Below, piece by piece: positions 1-11,688 of a DNA stretch of 64,000 nt (its first letter is position 1; each line of letters starts with the position of its first letter). The translations under genes and the position numbers were made by a program. Location of the stretch: NCBI GenBank assembly GCA_032622095.1, contig CP136066.1, forward strand, positions 107,903,319 through 107,967,318, written 5' to 3'. This DNA is from Siphonodentalium dalli. Its lineage: Eukaryota > Mollusca > Scaphopoda > Gadilida > Siphonodentaliidae. Below the pieces are notes generated by a model that was given only the letters and a program-made list of their open reading frames with translations, searched no databases and was not told the origin of the DNA.

Positions 1-217
1 AGATCCTGTGTCAGTGCATTCACTTTAGGGAGCCTCCCATATATACATGTATAAGAGAATGCACTGGCTTACAATGTCAAGGTAAATTTGTTAGGCCAAT
101 GTATTCTCTTATATATGTGAGGCTCCCTTTGGGAGACTCACATATATACATTGTAAGAGAATGCATTGGCTCAGGGTTTTCACAAAATTCAGGAAGCTGC
201 AGTCATGTAAGGGTTAA
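1..217. repeat. Hairpin MITE, TTAA type D (left part cut by window edge)
   Basis: Two inverted repeats built on the core AATGCATTCTCTTATATATG face each other, separated by an AT-rich linker. The right end reads GGAAGCTGCAGTCATGTAAGGG followed by TTAA (214-217), which matches the ends of the copies near 10.7 and 11.6 kb. TTAA at the end suggests a piggyBac-like, TTAA-targeting non-autonomous element. The left terminus lies outside the window. Confidence 0.7.
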
Positions 218-765
218 ATATAGACGGGTCATTGGCTTCAAAATATTCTTGTGGAAATTCCGTCATGCTACCTTGGGGGTTTCTCTCGTTTGTTTGGCAT
301 TTTCAAATGGCAACTAAAAATGGCAGAAAGTCATAACATATGGTATATGTGGCAGATTTCCCCAAGGGCTTGTGGACTCATTGGTCCATAACACTGAAAT
401 AGCCTTTTTGATGCCTTCTAATAAAAAATACCAATTTAACAAGAGATGGACTGTCATCCGGTGCATACCCCCTTGTGACATACCGCCTAGTGTGGGCATG
501 TATACCTATAACCTATGACTGATATACTCAGATAGATGGACCCAAAAATCAGCATTTTCAGATAAACAAACATGATTAACTATAGAATGAAAAAATAAAC
601 AAAATTAATGACATGCCATATTGAATGTCCACATAGTGGTGAACATCCATACCAAATTTCTTTGAGATCCAAGCACTATTGTTCTAGTTATGGCCTGAAC
701 AGACATCGGACGGAACAAAAAGCCAACATGTCCAGATAAACAAAGATGAATAAATCGCGAATGGA
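218..765. other. No gene or repeat recognised
   Basis: AT-rich sequence. The open frames here are short, lack splice context and resemble nothing I know. I see no supported feature. Confidence 0.6.
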
Positions 766-1300
766 AAACCGAAACAAAACTTCTTCTCAATCTGACGCTC
801 CCCTCTCTCTTTCTTCCTCTCGGTTTTGTCTTCTTACTGTCACTACCCTCATCCACCATTCCTTTTTTCGGATTATTGCAATTATTTCAGAATTATGGGT
901 AACTTTTCAGGATTTAGTTGGAAATATGGCTTGTTGCCATTCATTGGAAAGCTCTCAGTGAGAGCTTTCCGATGAATGGCAACAAGTCATATTTCCCGCT
1001 AAATCCTGAAAAGTTACCCATAATTCTGCTGTGGTTAAGGAGTTGATTATTTAGAGCATTACTGTAACTTGCTTTTATAAGTCATCTACCCTTTGATTGT
1101 GAACATCTGGATGATAAAAAAAAAAAATTTTAAAGGAAAAAGAATGGAGAAAACAAAAACGAAAAGAAATGCCCATGATCTGTGCACGGTTATCATCCAC
1201 TTGAAATAATTGCAATAATCCGAAAAAAGGAATGGTGGATGAGGGTAATGACAGTAAGAAAGACAAAACCGAGAGGAAGAAAGAGGGAGGGGATCAAGAT
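766..1300. repeat. Inverted duplication of about 95-110 bp around a hairpin MITE
   Basis: The pyrimidine-rich segment at about 790-890 recurs as its reverse complement at about 1198-1295, with few mismatches. Between the two copies lie the palindromic MITE (888-1068) and about 130 bp of other AT-rich sequence. The open frames on both strands here are by-products of the duplication. Confidence 0.8.
888..1068. repeat. Tc1/mariner-type hairpin MITE (left terminus missing)
   Basis: Near-perfect palindrome centred near 958. The right half runs out through TTAACCACAG-type sequence (as its complement) to GCATTACTG followed by TA. The family consensus end is TA-CAGTAATGCCCTAAATAA. The same element family occurs at 1356-1468, 14761-14893 and at the centre of the large palindrome (23010-23374). 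TA flanks and a CAGT terminus are typical of Tc1/mariner-derived MITEs. Confidence 0.75.
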
Positions 1301-1531
1301 CATGACATTTTACAGTCACATGGATGAATGAAGAGCGGATCGAACAATAAGCATACAGTAATGCCCTAAATAATCGACTCCTTAACCACAGCAGAATTAT
1401 GGGTAACTTTTCAGGATTTAGTCGGAAATATGGCTTGTTGCCATTCATCGGAAAGCTCTCACTTACTGTATGCTTATTGTTCGATCCGCTCTTCATTCAT
1501 CCATGTGACTGTAAAATGTGATGATCTTGAT
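1294..1531. repeat. Half MITE (1356-1468) with inverted flanking duplication
   Basis: A mariner-type MITE half begins TA-CAGTAATGCCC at 1354 and ends ACTG-TA at 1470. The 62 bp to its left (1294-1355) recur as the reverse complement immediately to its right (1469-1530), with one mismatch that I can see. The inverted duplication is therefore centred on a member of the same MITE family that sits at the axis of the 9.46-kb palindrome. Confidence 0.8.
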
Positions 1532-1545
1532 TGGGAAAAAATTTA

Positions 1546-2044
1546 TATTGTTTACATTACAGTCTGGAAACCTGAATAATTAATTAATTTATAACATTCG
1601 CACATTGCTGTTAGAGTGGATCTAATTTAGGGTTGCATGAGCATATCCAGGGTGCCAATCAAAACAGTTGACCATGGCTTCTGATGTGTATCTAAAACAG
1701 ACTCACAGCAGATAATCAAATTTACCATGAAAACAGAAGTGGCAGCCCAGTAATATTATTATCTGGCATGGTGCATTAATTTAGTACCAGGAGCAGTCAC
1801 AGACAAACCTTCTCCTGGCTAATCAAATACCAAATCCCCACTTGACAGTGAGTGATTCTGTAGTGTCTCAAGTCTATAATACGCTTTCAATTAGTACTCA
1901 TTTGTGATGCACATGTTGCGGGGGTGGGGGGGGGGGGGGGGGTGGAATGGTTCATTGTAACCTTTTTCGAAATGGCACTGTGATCAGTATGTCATATGAA
2001 TCATAATTAGAATTATTTATCATTGGAACTTTCAAACTGTTCTA
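1546..2044. other. No gene; G-run at 1918-1942
   Basis: Unremarkable AT-rich sequence apart from a homopolymeric G tract interrupted by single Ts. Confidence 0.6.
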
Positions 2045-2124
2045 TTAACACGTTCACTGCCGACAGACATTAAATTACATGCAAAAAGTATGAGATAACT
2101 CCTACTTGGCAGTGAATGTTTTAA
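2045..2124. repeat. 80-bp TTAA-flanked mini-palindrome
   Basis: TTAA, then an end reading CACGTTCACTGCC, mirrored by GGCAGTGAATGTT and TTAA. It has the form of a very short TTAA MITE. Its right TTAA is shared with the next element. Confidence 0.55.
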
Positions 2125-2270
2125 CCCTTTCTTTACTAAATGGATTTGCCCACCCAGTTATAACAGTATATATTGGAATGGTCTTATTATTCACTTGGAG
2201 GGTGTTCATGAAAAATTAATATATGACAGACATAAAAAGATAAAAGAGCAGAAGGATTCCTACAAACTCC
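2121..2270. repeat. TTAA MITE type B, truncated
   Basis: Begins TTAACCCTTTCTTTACTAAA and continues through the CAGTTATAA...TATACATT-like body seen at 10.3, 14.4 and 15.1 kb. The far half is missing, and homology stops near a GGATTCCTAC junction. Confidence 0.6.
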
Positions 2271-2765
2271 ATACAGCGCCCTCTACGCTATCGCTGCGAT
2301 ATAGCACTGCCACAATGAGTGTACTTTGCAGACGATAAATCTATTTTTACATATCATCGCGGAACTGTATTTACTACTATTTAGTCACCTATTATCTTGT
2401 TTTGACCACCAAATTTTTTTTTAAGTTTGCAATAATGGTAATTCTTTCGGTATTGATAAGAACAATATGAACTGAACCAGACATAGACAATTTAAATCCT
2501 AAAACATAAGAACTAAAAACACGTAAGAATTCCTTACAAATTAATGTCATTATGGCAGTGGTATCTCAGCGGATCGATGGGAGACAACTCTGCCTGGAGT
2601 TTGGGATTCCTATACAATGAACCTGGGAGACCGGAATACCGGTCCAATCCTTATATTCTTATATCCCGGGAGACTGGAATACCGGACATTACCAGGTCCA
2701 GAAATCATACGATATTTGACATGAAATTACAGCACAGTAAATGCACATATCAACTAGAGTTGTAT

Positions 2766-3115
2766 TTCTACTTTGCACACATGTGTCACATATTTACCCT
2801 TGTGACTTTGACAGACAAACTGATGACAGAGGGTCTGTTTATTCGCGCAGCATGCGCAGATGCCTATTTTGAGAAAAACATTCACTTTTATCGTCGGAAA
2901 AGGGGAAGTATTTCGTCAGAAATTTCGTGATCAAAGTACAAATTAACCAGATTTCTACTTTGCACGAATGAGTCACATATGTTCATACCTCTGTTTTTAG
3001 CAGCCAAATTGGTGACAGGGGGCTGTTTCTTCGTGCATGCACAGAGGGGCATTTTGAGAATCGCCTTTTATCATAGGCAAAGGATACGAATTTCGTCATA
3101 AATATATAGCACGAA
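2766..3115. repeat. Two-copy tandem duplication, about 185 bp
   Basis: Two diverged copies start with TTTCTACTTTGCAC (about 2766 and 2951). Both continue through a TGACAGAGG/TGACAGGGG motif, a GCATGC(G/A)CAGA motif and an ATTTCGTCA motif. The 128-codon open frame over the first copy is not conserved in the second, so I treat it as non-coding. Confidence 0.7.
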
Positions 3116-3539
3116 CAAAGGGAGTCGCAATATCTACATGTATATTGAATGTGGAATAGACTGTCTCGATGAAATACCTTGACATACTTCAACACTATAG
3201 TTCAGTTATCATAGTAGATTGCCGTATAGTTGAGCATGTATATACGTTATACAACGCTATATAACGTCAGGTGCCTCGGGTGTGGACCATTTAACATTCA
3301 GGACATCAGGGTTCAAAGGGTTAAATGTGAACCACGTACCAGATATAAAGAAATTCTGTTGAAAATATTGCTCAAGTTATCATCTGGACAACCCCAAAAA
3401 AAAAAGGGGCATATAACAGTCAAAATTCATCGGACCATGACCGATATTGTCTATTGAACTTGACCTTAATAATGTGATGGTTAATTTTGTTATAATTCAT
3501 ACCAAGTTTTGTTTTGATCTGATAATTTGAACTGGAGTT

Positions 3540-3925
3540 AACATCCAGATAAGGAACTCGATGAACACACGGACGGACGGACGTACATAGCTGATTACAA
3601 TAGCCCTCTGAAAATGTTGGGGGGGGGGGGGATTGGGGCAAATATTGGCAGAACGAAACCCAAATTATAAAGCAAATGAAAGGGAAAATGAAAACATTAC
3701 CATTTGACATTACATTGAAGGCTGTTGTGATGGGAACCTCCAAACCAGATTTCAGTTGGCTTTTTAGTTACATCTAGTTTAAAAAAATATTGCTTTCTGC
3801 TCAAAAACATATCACATATTTTCACAATGAATTATCTCCCTTTGGGATCCAAACAGTTCCAGATGACATTCAATTCCAACAAACAGTTCCAGATGACATT
3901 CAATCCCAACAAAAATATTTTGGAG
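3540..3925. repeat. Mollusc-type dispersed repeat ends and a 36-bp doublet
   Basis: GGACGGACGGACG followed by a G-run (3570-3632) looks like the end of the dispersed repeat seen at 7430-7517. The segment around TGATGGGAACCTCCAAACCA (about 3729) recurs at about 5498. At 3850-3920 a 36-bp unit around CAGTTCCAGATGACATTCAA is present twice. Confidence 0.55.
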
Positions 3926-4549
3926 CACAACTGAATTTTTGCGATTATTAAAACCAAAATTGATTTTAATTTCGAAGTTGGAAAAACATTCAATATCCTG
4001 TTCAATAGATTAAACAAAAGTTTCTTTTGTGAAATTATTAAGAACTCTGACATATTTCCTCTAGATTCTTCCTCTTTTGGCCGAATGGAATTCTAATTGA
4101 ATCTTCTTTGATTAACAACAGAAGTGGGTTATAAAACAAGCTCCTTTAGACTTGGTGAGAAATCAATTTGCTTTGATCAGGAGGATGTGAAGAAACACAG
4201 AGAGGAGGGAAACCTTAGCAGCCTGTCAGATATGATAGAAATTGGTGCTGGTTGAATAATGGAATCTGATTTATATCCACTTAGTGAAGGATTCTGTGCC
4301 TGGAGGCCTCGGATTCCTATCCGTGAGCCGAATGTTTGAGTTACGAAATTTGTCACAGATGACACTCAATCCTCATAAAAAATGCCAAGAATCAATATCA
4401 TGAAGTTATAAGGTTACTCTCTGACAGACAAGAGAGTTGGCTTCCGGTCTCAGATGACTGTCGGGCTGATGACACATTCTGTGGGGGCTGCTCAGGGACT
4501 ATTCCAGGATATTAAAGTAGCGTAGAAATGTGCTTATTTAACACAGATG

Positions 4550-5550
4550 TTCATGGAAAATTAATGAAAGAGTCAATGACACCGTAGCTGAACTTGGAGA
4601 GGATATAATGTCATACATTTCAGTCAATAGAGCGATAAGGAATGTGGAAAGTTTAAATGTTTAAGCAATACCAGAGGTCACCCCGAAGAGCCATAGGAAG
4701 TTTTGGATCAATTGGATGAAAAATTTTGGCTGTAAAGTGTGCTGAAGTATTTAGTCATGCAAAGAGTAAATTCCAAATTTGCTGCCGGCAGCCATGTTTT
4801 TCATTGAAAATTTATCCTAATTATGCCTGTAAATTTTCAAAAAATTTCTCCAGTAAATGTGGGCTGAAGGATGTGCCAATTGATTCAAATGTGAAACCCA
4901 AGATGGCCAATGGAGGCCATGTTATTTAATGAATATGGATAAAAATTGACGGCTCCCATCTAGGTCTCCCCGAAGATCAAAATAAAGTTTGATGACGATC
5001 GGATGAGGGATGTGGTCTGTAGGGTGTAACAAAGGATTATGCATGCAAAGAATAAAATCCAAGATGGCTGCCAAGGTTTTCATCGAAAATCGATCAAATT
5101 CAATAGCTCCCATCTGGAGGTGCTCCTAAACATGCCTGTAAAATTTCAAAACATATCTCCTATAAATGGGGGGCAGGCCCCAAGCTAGAAGGGGCGACTG
5201 GGGTGATGTTCTCGCCTTCAAGTTGGTGACTTATGGGCACTGAATTGGGTGCCAATGGATTCAAATTTGAAATCCAAGATGGCTTAATTCTTTCAGCGAT
5301 GTTTTTTAATGAAATTCGTGAAAAATTGATGGCTCCCATCTAGAGGTCACTCTGAAGATCCATATGGATTTTAGTGATGATCAAATGAGAGATGTGGCCT
5401 TTAGGGTGTGCTAGAGGACATTGTTAACGGACGCACAGCCTGATGAAGGGACAGACTGATGCATGGACAACAGATGCCAACCCATGGCAATAGCTGATGT
5501 GATGGGAACCTCCAAACCAAATTTCAGTTTAATTTAATGTAGTTTCTTTT
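4550..5550. repeat. Degenerate dispersed repeats
   Basis: Several diverged units around GGCTCCCATCTAG, AAGATCCATATG, TGATGATCxxATGAG and GCAAAGA(G/A)TAAAATCCAAGATGG recur. They are not in a clean register. They look like old copies of the tandem family that is better ordered at 5780-6700. Confidence 0.5.
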
Positions 5551-5779
5551 TAAATAATGCTTTCTGGTCAAAAACACTCTTCTGCTGATATTAATTAAAT
5601 CAAAGCCAATTCAATTTGAATTCCATTAGGAAGAAAGCTAAATAAAATATGTGAACAATAGAAAAAAGAAAGTTCTTAATAATTTTTTTCAATATGAAAC
5701 TGTACATAGCTTAACTTGGAAAGGGAATAATTTCATGTGTTACAGTCAATGGAGTGATTAGGAAAGTTGAAAGGTCTAG

Positions 5780-6700
5780 TTATGCAAAGAGAAAATCCAA
5801 GATGGTCGCTTGCAGCCATGTTTTTTTGCCAAATTACCCCAAAATGACTCGTTCCCATTTACATGTCAATGTTAACATCCATGACAAATTTCATGATGAT
5901 CAGACAAACACTCTGGCCTGTAGTCTGTGCTAATGGATTGAATTTTGAAATCCATGTTTTTTTGCCGAATGACCCCAAAATAACTCGTTCCCATCTACAT
6001 GTCAATGTCAACAGCCATGACAAATTTCATAATGATCCGACCAAAGGTATGACCTGTAGCCTGTGCCAAAGGATTTAGTCATGCAAAGAGTAAAATCCAA
6101 GATGGCTGCAGGCGGCCATTTTTTTGGCCGAATGACCCCAAAATGACTCCCATCTACATCTCATTGTCAACATCTGTGACAAATTTCATGATGATCCAAC
6201 TAAAGGTACGACCTGTAGCTCATGCCAAAGGATTTAGTCATGCAAAGAGTAAAATCCAAGATGGCTGCTGGCGGCCATGTGTTTTGGCCGATTGACCCCA
6301 AAATGACTCGTTCCAATCTACATGTCAATATTAACACCCATGACAAATTTCATGATGATAAGACAAACAGAATGTCCTGTAGCCCGAGCTAAAGGATTGA
6401 ATTTTGAAATCCAAGATGGCTGCTGGCGGCCATGTTTTTTTGCCAAATGACCCCAAAATGACTCGTTCACATCTACATGACAATGTCAACAGCCATGATC
6501 TGACCAAAGGTACGACCTGTAACCCGTGCCAAAGGATTTAGTCATGCAAAGAGTAAAATCCAAGAAAGCTGCTGGCGGCCATGTTTTTTGGCCTAATGAC
6601 CGCAAAATTACTTTTCCCATCTACATGTCATTGTTAACATCTATGACAAATTTCATGATGATCTGACCAAAGGTACCAAGCCATGGCAATAGCTCAAACT
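5780..6700. repeat. Tandem repeat, about 150-160 bp unit, about 6 copies
   Basis: The landmark AAGATGGCTGCTGGCGGCCA occurs in intact or decayed form near 5799, 5950, 6097, 6257, 6411 and 6560. Each is followed by a TGACCCCAAAATGACTC segment, a CATCTACATGTCAATGT segment and CAAATTTCATGATGATC. The type resembles repeats widespread in mollusc genomes. It is non-coding. Confidence 0.75.
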
Positions 6701-6734
6701 TTACAAAGTAAAGTTGAGCTAACTAGAGGTGTGA

Positions 6735-7517
6735 CTGTCCCAATGGGACTACGGATACCCCCCTTTTTTAAAAATACTAAGATGTTTGACATGTCAGTAA
6801 ACATTTAGTTAAAATAATGAAATAACAGTTCCCATTGCAGGTGTACAACCATAACCCTAATGTTAAACCTATTGACCGAAAATTGTAGGAATAAAAGCTT
6901 GGACAAAATTATGTATGTTGCGAAATAAATTCTAAGTCGAAAATGGGGAATAACTCCACACAAAAAATGTCGGACAGACGTCATAATTGCAGGTGCATAG
7001 GTTCCCATGGTACTAAATATCAGTGCCAAGATTAAAAAACATTGACCGAAAAATGTAGGAATAAAAGCTCGGACAAAATTATGCATGTTGCAAAAAAAGT
7101 TTCTAAGTTGAAAAAGGGGGATAACTCCACCAAAAAATGTCGGACAGATGTCATAATCCCAGATGCACAAGTTCCAATGGTACTAAATATCTGTGCCACG
7201 TTTGAAAAAAATTGACCAAAAAATGTAGGAATAAAAGCTCGGACAAAAGTATACATGCTGCGAAAAATTTCTAAGTCGAAAAAGGGGGGATAACTCCAAA
7301 AATAAAAGTCCAACAGACGTCATAATCGCAGGTGCACAGGTTCCCATGGTGGTTGATGTCTGTGCCAAGTTTCACGGAAATTGATCAAAAAACGACTGAG
7401 AAAAACTCCGGACAAATTTGTGTCCACGGACGGACGGACGACGGACGGACGACGGGACGGACGGACGGACAAGCTGACTCCAGTATACCCCCCCTAACTT
7501 CGTTGCGGGGGGTATAA
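6735..7517. repeat. Tandem/dispersed repeat, about 185-bp units with hairpin ends
   Basis: Four diverged units contain GTCGGACAGACGTCATAAT, GGTGCACAGGTTCCCATGG, TTGACCGAAAAATGTAGG and GATAACTCCA motifs. The block starts with GGATACCCCCC (about 6756) and ends with a GGACGG-rich run plus a C-run/G-run hairpin (about 7488-7513), ending TATAATAA. The outer sequences form an inverted pair, so the whole block may have moved as one element. The open frames over it are repeat artefacts. Confidence 0.65.
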
Positions 7518-7559
7518 TAACTAGCAGGCTGAAACCTTGAATAGATCTTTAAACTGTAG

Positions 7560-9075
7560 AGCAACTACCGGTATAGCAAACTTTTAGCTGAGTCTATAGT
7601 ATCCAGAGCTGCCATTCAATGAAGTATGGGGTTTTGTTATAATTTTTATAAGATGATAACAATATTTAACTGACTGCAAAAAAAATGAAACAAAAATTCT
7701 CAAAGTATACTAACATCAAATAATATAAGAATAATCAATTTCTGGCTGAAACCTACACAAGTCAGATCACTAAGGATAGGAAGGTTCTCCTCCAAAACTA
7801 ATTGATACATGTATAGATTCCAATAATGGATCTTACATTTTACACTAAAAGAAACAGCTGCCTTTATATGATATACATGAATGCCATTCAGAAAAGGTTT
7901 TTGGCGTTTTGTTATTGTTTTTACAAACTATATTTTAAGTTTAAACAATTATAACTCCTTTTTTACTATCTTGTCCAAAAAACATTATCATTATTTGGAA
8001 GCACACTAAACTAGTCATATATAATAACTGAATTTTTTTCAGCTTAAACCTATCAAAGTCAGTTCCTATAGGAACTTAGAAAGGTTTTGCTGAAGAACTC
8101 TGACATTGACACCTGCATAGACTCCAATAGAACATCTTTTATTTTTTGACAAGGCTGTTTTCAAAACTGCCATTAGAAGTGTGTTTTTTGTTTTTGTTAT
8201 TATTTTTACAAAATATGTTTCAAGTTTTAAAATTATGACTTTTTTATTATCTTGTCCGAAAAAGAAAAAAAATGTTTAGAAGTACATGTACATGTGAATA
8301 CTAACCTCAAATATAAGAACATAATTGATTTCCAACTCAAAGTTACTAAAAGTCAGTTCCCATAGGAAACTAGCAAGGTTCTGGAGAACTCATTGACACA
8401 TGTATAGATTCCAATAGTGGATCTTTCATTTTTTGACAATACAAAACAGCTGCCTTGATTAAGTTGATTTCAAACTTCTATTAGAAGAAGTGTCGTTTTT
8501 GGTTTCTGTTGTTATCATTTTTACAATTTAACATATTTCAAGTTATAAAATTATGACTTTAAACAGACTGTATAAATTTTTTTACTATCGTGTCCAAAAA
8601 TAAATGTTTGGAAGTACATGTACATATGTATACTAACCTCAAATATAAGAACATAATTGATTTCCAACTCAAAGCTACGAAAGTCAGTTCTGAAAGGAAG
8701 CTAGCAACGCTCTGCTTGAGAACTCATTGACACATATATAGATTTCAATAGTGGATCTTTCATTTTTGACAAGACAAAACAGCTGCCTTATGATATTCAG
8801 GAATGCCGTTCCAAGGAGTTTTGGGTTTTGTTTTTGTTATTACAAAACATATTTCTTTCTACTCTTTTTTACTACCAATATCTTGTCCAAAAAAACCTCT
8901 CTTTTTTCAAGTACACATGTATACTGACCTCAAATATATAAGAACATATTGATTTCCACCCTAAACATACAAGAAGTCAGTTCCCATTGGAAGCTAGCAA
9001 GGTTCTGCTGAAGAACTCATTGACACATGTATAGATTCCAATAGTGGATCTTTCATTTTTTTTAACAAGAGGAAA
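7560..9075. repeat. Tandem repeat, about 300-bp unit, about 5 copies
   Basis: The landmark TAGATTCCAATAGTGGATCT occurs near 7813, 8112 (diverged), 8407, 8738 and 9032. Each copy also carries a TCAGTTCCCATAGGAA-like motif, ACAGCTGCCTT, a long T-rich stretch and ACTATCTTGTCCAAAAA. AT-rich and non-coding. Confidence 0.75.
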
Positions 9076-9243
9076 CAGCCGTGTTATCTATTATTTCTAA
9101 GTCTCAATAGAACTTAACTCAATTACCAGGAATATGTCTAGCACCCTCTAAATGGGAATAATTATGACCAGATTATCTCTATCACTTCCAGACCACTCCA
9201 GGTGCAAAGTTGCCCATAACTTGCACACAAAAATGTCCTGTGT

Positions 9244-9642
9244 TTAACCCTTTACCCAACAAACCGGCCAAAACCGGCCAAATAAAGTTTCAACAGCCTA
9301 AAATATCTTCGGTCTGTCTCAATAGAACCATACAAATATGGATATCATTGGAACCGGCTCCTTGATCACATTGTGATAGTTACAGTTATGCCATGTGCCA
9401 ATGCATTCTCTTATATATGCGAGTCGACCATAGGTCGCCTCGCATATATAAGAGAATGCATTGGCCTAAAAAAATCTTCTTTTAACACTTTTTACCATTT
9501 TGTCTTACATTCTTTAACAATTTTATAATTTTTAATGTGTTAAGCCAATGCATTCTCTTATATATGCGAGGCGACCTATGGTCGACTCGCATATATAAGA
9601 GAATGCATTGGCACAGGGCCCTTCTGTTGGGTAAAGGGTTAA
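9244..9642 (-). repeat. TTAA MITE type A (piggyBac-like) with twin hairpins
   Basis: It is bounded by TTAACCCTTTACCCAACA and its reverse complement, with TTAA at each end. Inside are two 69-bp near-perfect hairpins on the AATGCATTCTCTTATATATG core, in opposite orientation and separated by an AT-rich linker. One end carries a unique arm with two CCGGCCAAAA motifs. TTAA target sites and a CCCTTT terminus fit piggyBac-derived MITEs. There is no coding capacity. Other type A copies lie at 12866, 13600, 29212, 31317, 44551 and 56848. Confidence 0.85.
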
Positions 9643-9843
9643 CCCTTTCTATACTAAATACTCATTGATATAATAAGTAGATCCCTTAGGAAATATTCAG
9701 ATAATAAGTTCAACAAACGACCATAGTTCGTCTGCTGTCATCTGCTTTTGTGACCTCACCACCCCTCCAAATAAATAACAGACCATTCCAATGTATACTT
9801 TTATAACTGAATGGGGGAATCCGTTCAGTATAGAAATGGTTAA
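9639..9843. repeat. TTAA MITE type B
   Basis: TTAACCCTTTCTATACTAAA at the left, with a diverged mirror (AGTATAGAAATGGTTAA) at the right. The left TTAA is shared with the type A element before it, so the two abut exactly. The middle carries the AATAAGTTCAACAAACGACC motif typical of type B. Confidence 0.75.
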
Positions 9844-10029
9844 AGTCCTGGGTTTAATGAGGTTTCTACAGTAATGAAAGCTCATATGAATTTGTGCAAT
9901 GAATCATGAGATCTTGGCACCAACAAAAAGCCATCAAATAAAAGGTGTTGTAGTCTGTTGTAGTGTTGAGAAAAGGGAGAGAGTGCCTGCATTCTAATGA
10001 GGACAGGTCTGGATAAACGACCCACTCCA

Positions 10030-10670
10030 CTGACAGTTCTTGTCAGCAGAATTTAACCCTTGTTGAAAAACAAATAACGGGACTATACAGGCAGCTCCTG
10101 TCAGACTCGGTAGAATATTAACCATTGTTAACAGAATTTTAACCTTGTTAAAACACAAATAAGGCGACTTTAATACAGACAGCTCCTTTCAGATTCAGTA
10201 GAATATTTTAACCCTCTCTTAGCACATATGACGATAATTATAATGTTCATATCAGTAGAAATTTTAACCCTTACCCGGTAATAAAACACAGATAATGAGT
10301 CTAACCTTTTCTATACTAAATGGATTCTACCACCCAGTTATAATTGTATACATTAAAATGGTCTATTATTCATTTGGAATGGTGTTCATGAATAATGAGC
10401 AGACAGGCACAAAGATAATAGAAGATTAGAAGGATTCATATTCATTGTTGAGGGAAATGTTCAGATAATAAGTTCAACAAATGACCTATATTGTCGTTTG
10501 TTGAACTTATTATCTGAACATTTCCTAAGGGAACTAATTGTCAATGAGTATTTAGCATATAAAGGGTTAATACAGACAGTTCCTGTCAGACTTGGTAGAA
10601 TATTATTATAAACTGGCCTTGGTATTGACAATAATTACAGACAATTTATGTCAGCAGAGTTTTGACCCTT
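10030..10670. repeat. Tandem repeat (about 85-110 bp units) interrupted by a MITE
   Basis: Units containing TTTTAACC, a run with AAACACAAATAA and CAGACAGCTCCTGTCAGAC...GTAGAATATT occur at about 10050, 10130, 10215 and 10570. The array is split between 10301 and 10571 by a type B MITE, after which the array resumes mid-unit. Confidence 0.65.
10302..10570. repeat. TTAA MITE type B, inserted in a tandem array
   Basis: Starts CTAACCTTTTCTATACTAAA (left TTAA mutated to CTAA) and ends GCATATAAAGGGTTAA. The middle contains an inverted pair, AACAAATGACC and its mirror, joined at TTGTTGAACTTATTATCTGA. Confidence 0.75.
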
Positions 10671-10671
10671 T

Positions 10672-10931
10672 TTAACCCTTAAATACTGGAGCTTCCTGAA
10701 ATATTTTGAAAACCCTGCGCCAATGCATTCTCCTATACATGCGAGTCTCCTTTTGGGAGCCTTGCATATATAAGAGAATACATTAGCCTAACAATATTTA
10801 CCTTGACCTTAGGAGCCAGTGCATTCTCTTATATATGCCAGGCTCCCAATGAGACTCGCATATATAAGAGAATGCACTGGCACAGGATCTTTAATTCTGC
10901 ACCAGCGCAGCTCCCACCATGAAGGGATGAA
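10672..10931. repeat. TTAA MITE type D with twin hairpins
   Basis: TTAACCCTT at the left and CATGAAGGG with a mutated TTAA (TGAA) at the right. Two hairpins on the AATGCATTCTC core lie at about 10720-10790 and 10825-10882. The termini (GGAGCT motifs next to CATGA) differ from types A, B and C although the hairpin core is the same. Confidence 0.7.
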
Positions 10932-11259
10932 CAATTGCAAAATTTGCAGACAGTTAACCCTAATAACCCAAAATACAGAATGCTAATGTTAGTAGAAGCT
11001 TAACACAATTGGGACAAAAGTTGGAAATTTCATACCAGACACTTTTAGTTGGAAATTTCAGAACAAATATCGGTTCTGATAGTTGCATCCAGTAATTAGT
11101 GTGAAATTTGTTGTTAATAGACCAACAGTTGTATATTTTCTGACTTTTGGTCAACATTATTGACTGAAATGCCCATCAGTTGGAAATTAATCAGTTGGAA
11201 AATTTCCAACCATAGGGGCATGTTAGGTTGGAAATTAGTCATAAAGCAGTTAGAAAGCT

Positions 11260-11395
11260 TGAGGTACAAGTGCATTCTCTTATACCCCAGGGCAGCTCCC
11301 GTCATGAAAGGGAGAAAAAAACTTATTTAAAAGCTGAACATTTCCTGAGGTAAATACTTGTCGATGAGTATTTAGTAAAGAAAGGGTTCAAGTAT
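11260..11395. repeat. Fragments of type D and type B MITEs
   Basis: AAGTGCATTCTCTTATA, then AGCTCCCGTCATGAAAGGG (about 11265-11314), is one decayed type D end. It is followed by a type B end (GAACATTTCC...GAGTATTTAGTAAAGAAAGGGTT, about 11336-11388). A G-run lies at 11449-11458. Confidence 0.55.
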
Positions 11396-11531
11396 ATTTA
11401 CTGATTACACTGATGCAATAACAGACTTGGCTGAAGGGCCTCCGTTTGGGGGGGGGGGTATCCAACATGGAATTTGCGGCTGCACTTTCCCCACCCCTTT
11501 CACTGAAACCAATATTTCCAAGTCAGAAATT

Positions 11532-11688
11532 TAATATGACTGGCTTATAAGGTAGAGGTAAATATTGTTAAGCCAATGCATTCTCTTATATATGCGAGGA
11601 TCGATATGGGAGACTCGCATATATGAAAGAATGCATCGGCATAGGGTTTTCGCAAAATATCAGGAAGCTCCAGTCATGAAAAGGTTAA
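11532..11688. repeat. TTAA MITE type D, one hairpin retained
   Basis: One AATGCATTCTC hairpin (about 11573-11640), then the end CAGGAAGCTCCAGTCATGAA and TTAA at 11685-11688. The TTAA is shared with the following type B element. Confidence 0.65.

Noticed and set aside
2544-2930. 128-codon ORF
   Set aside because: Its second half lies in a tandem duplicate whose other copy does not keep the frame. No motif.
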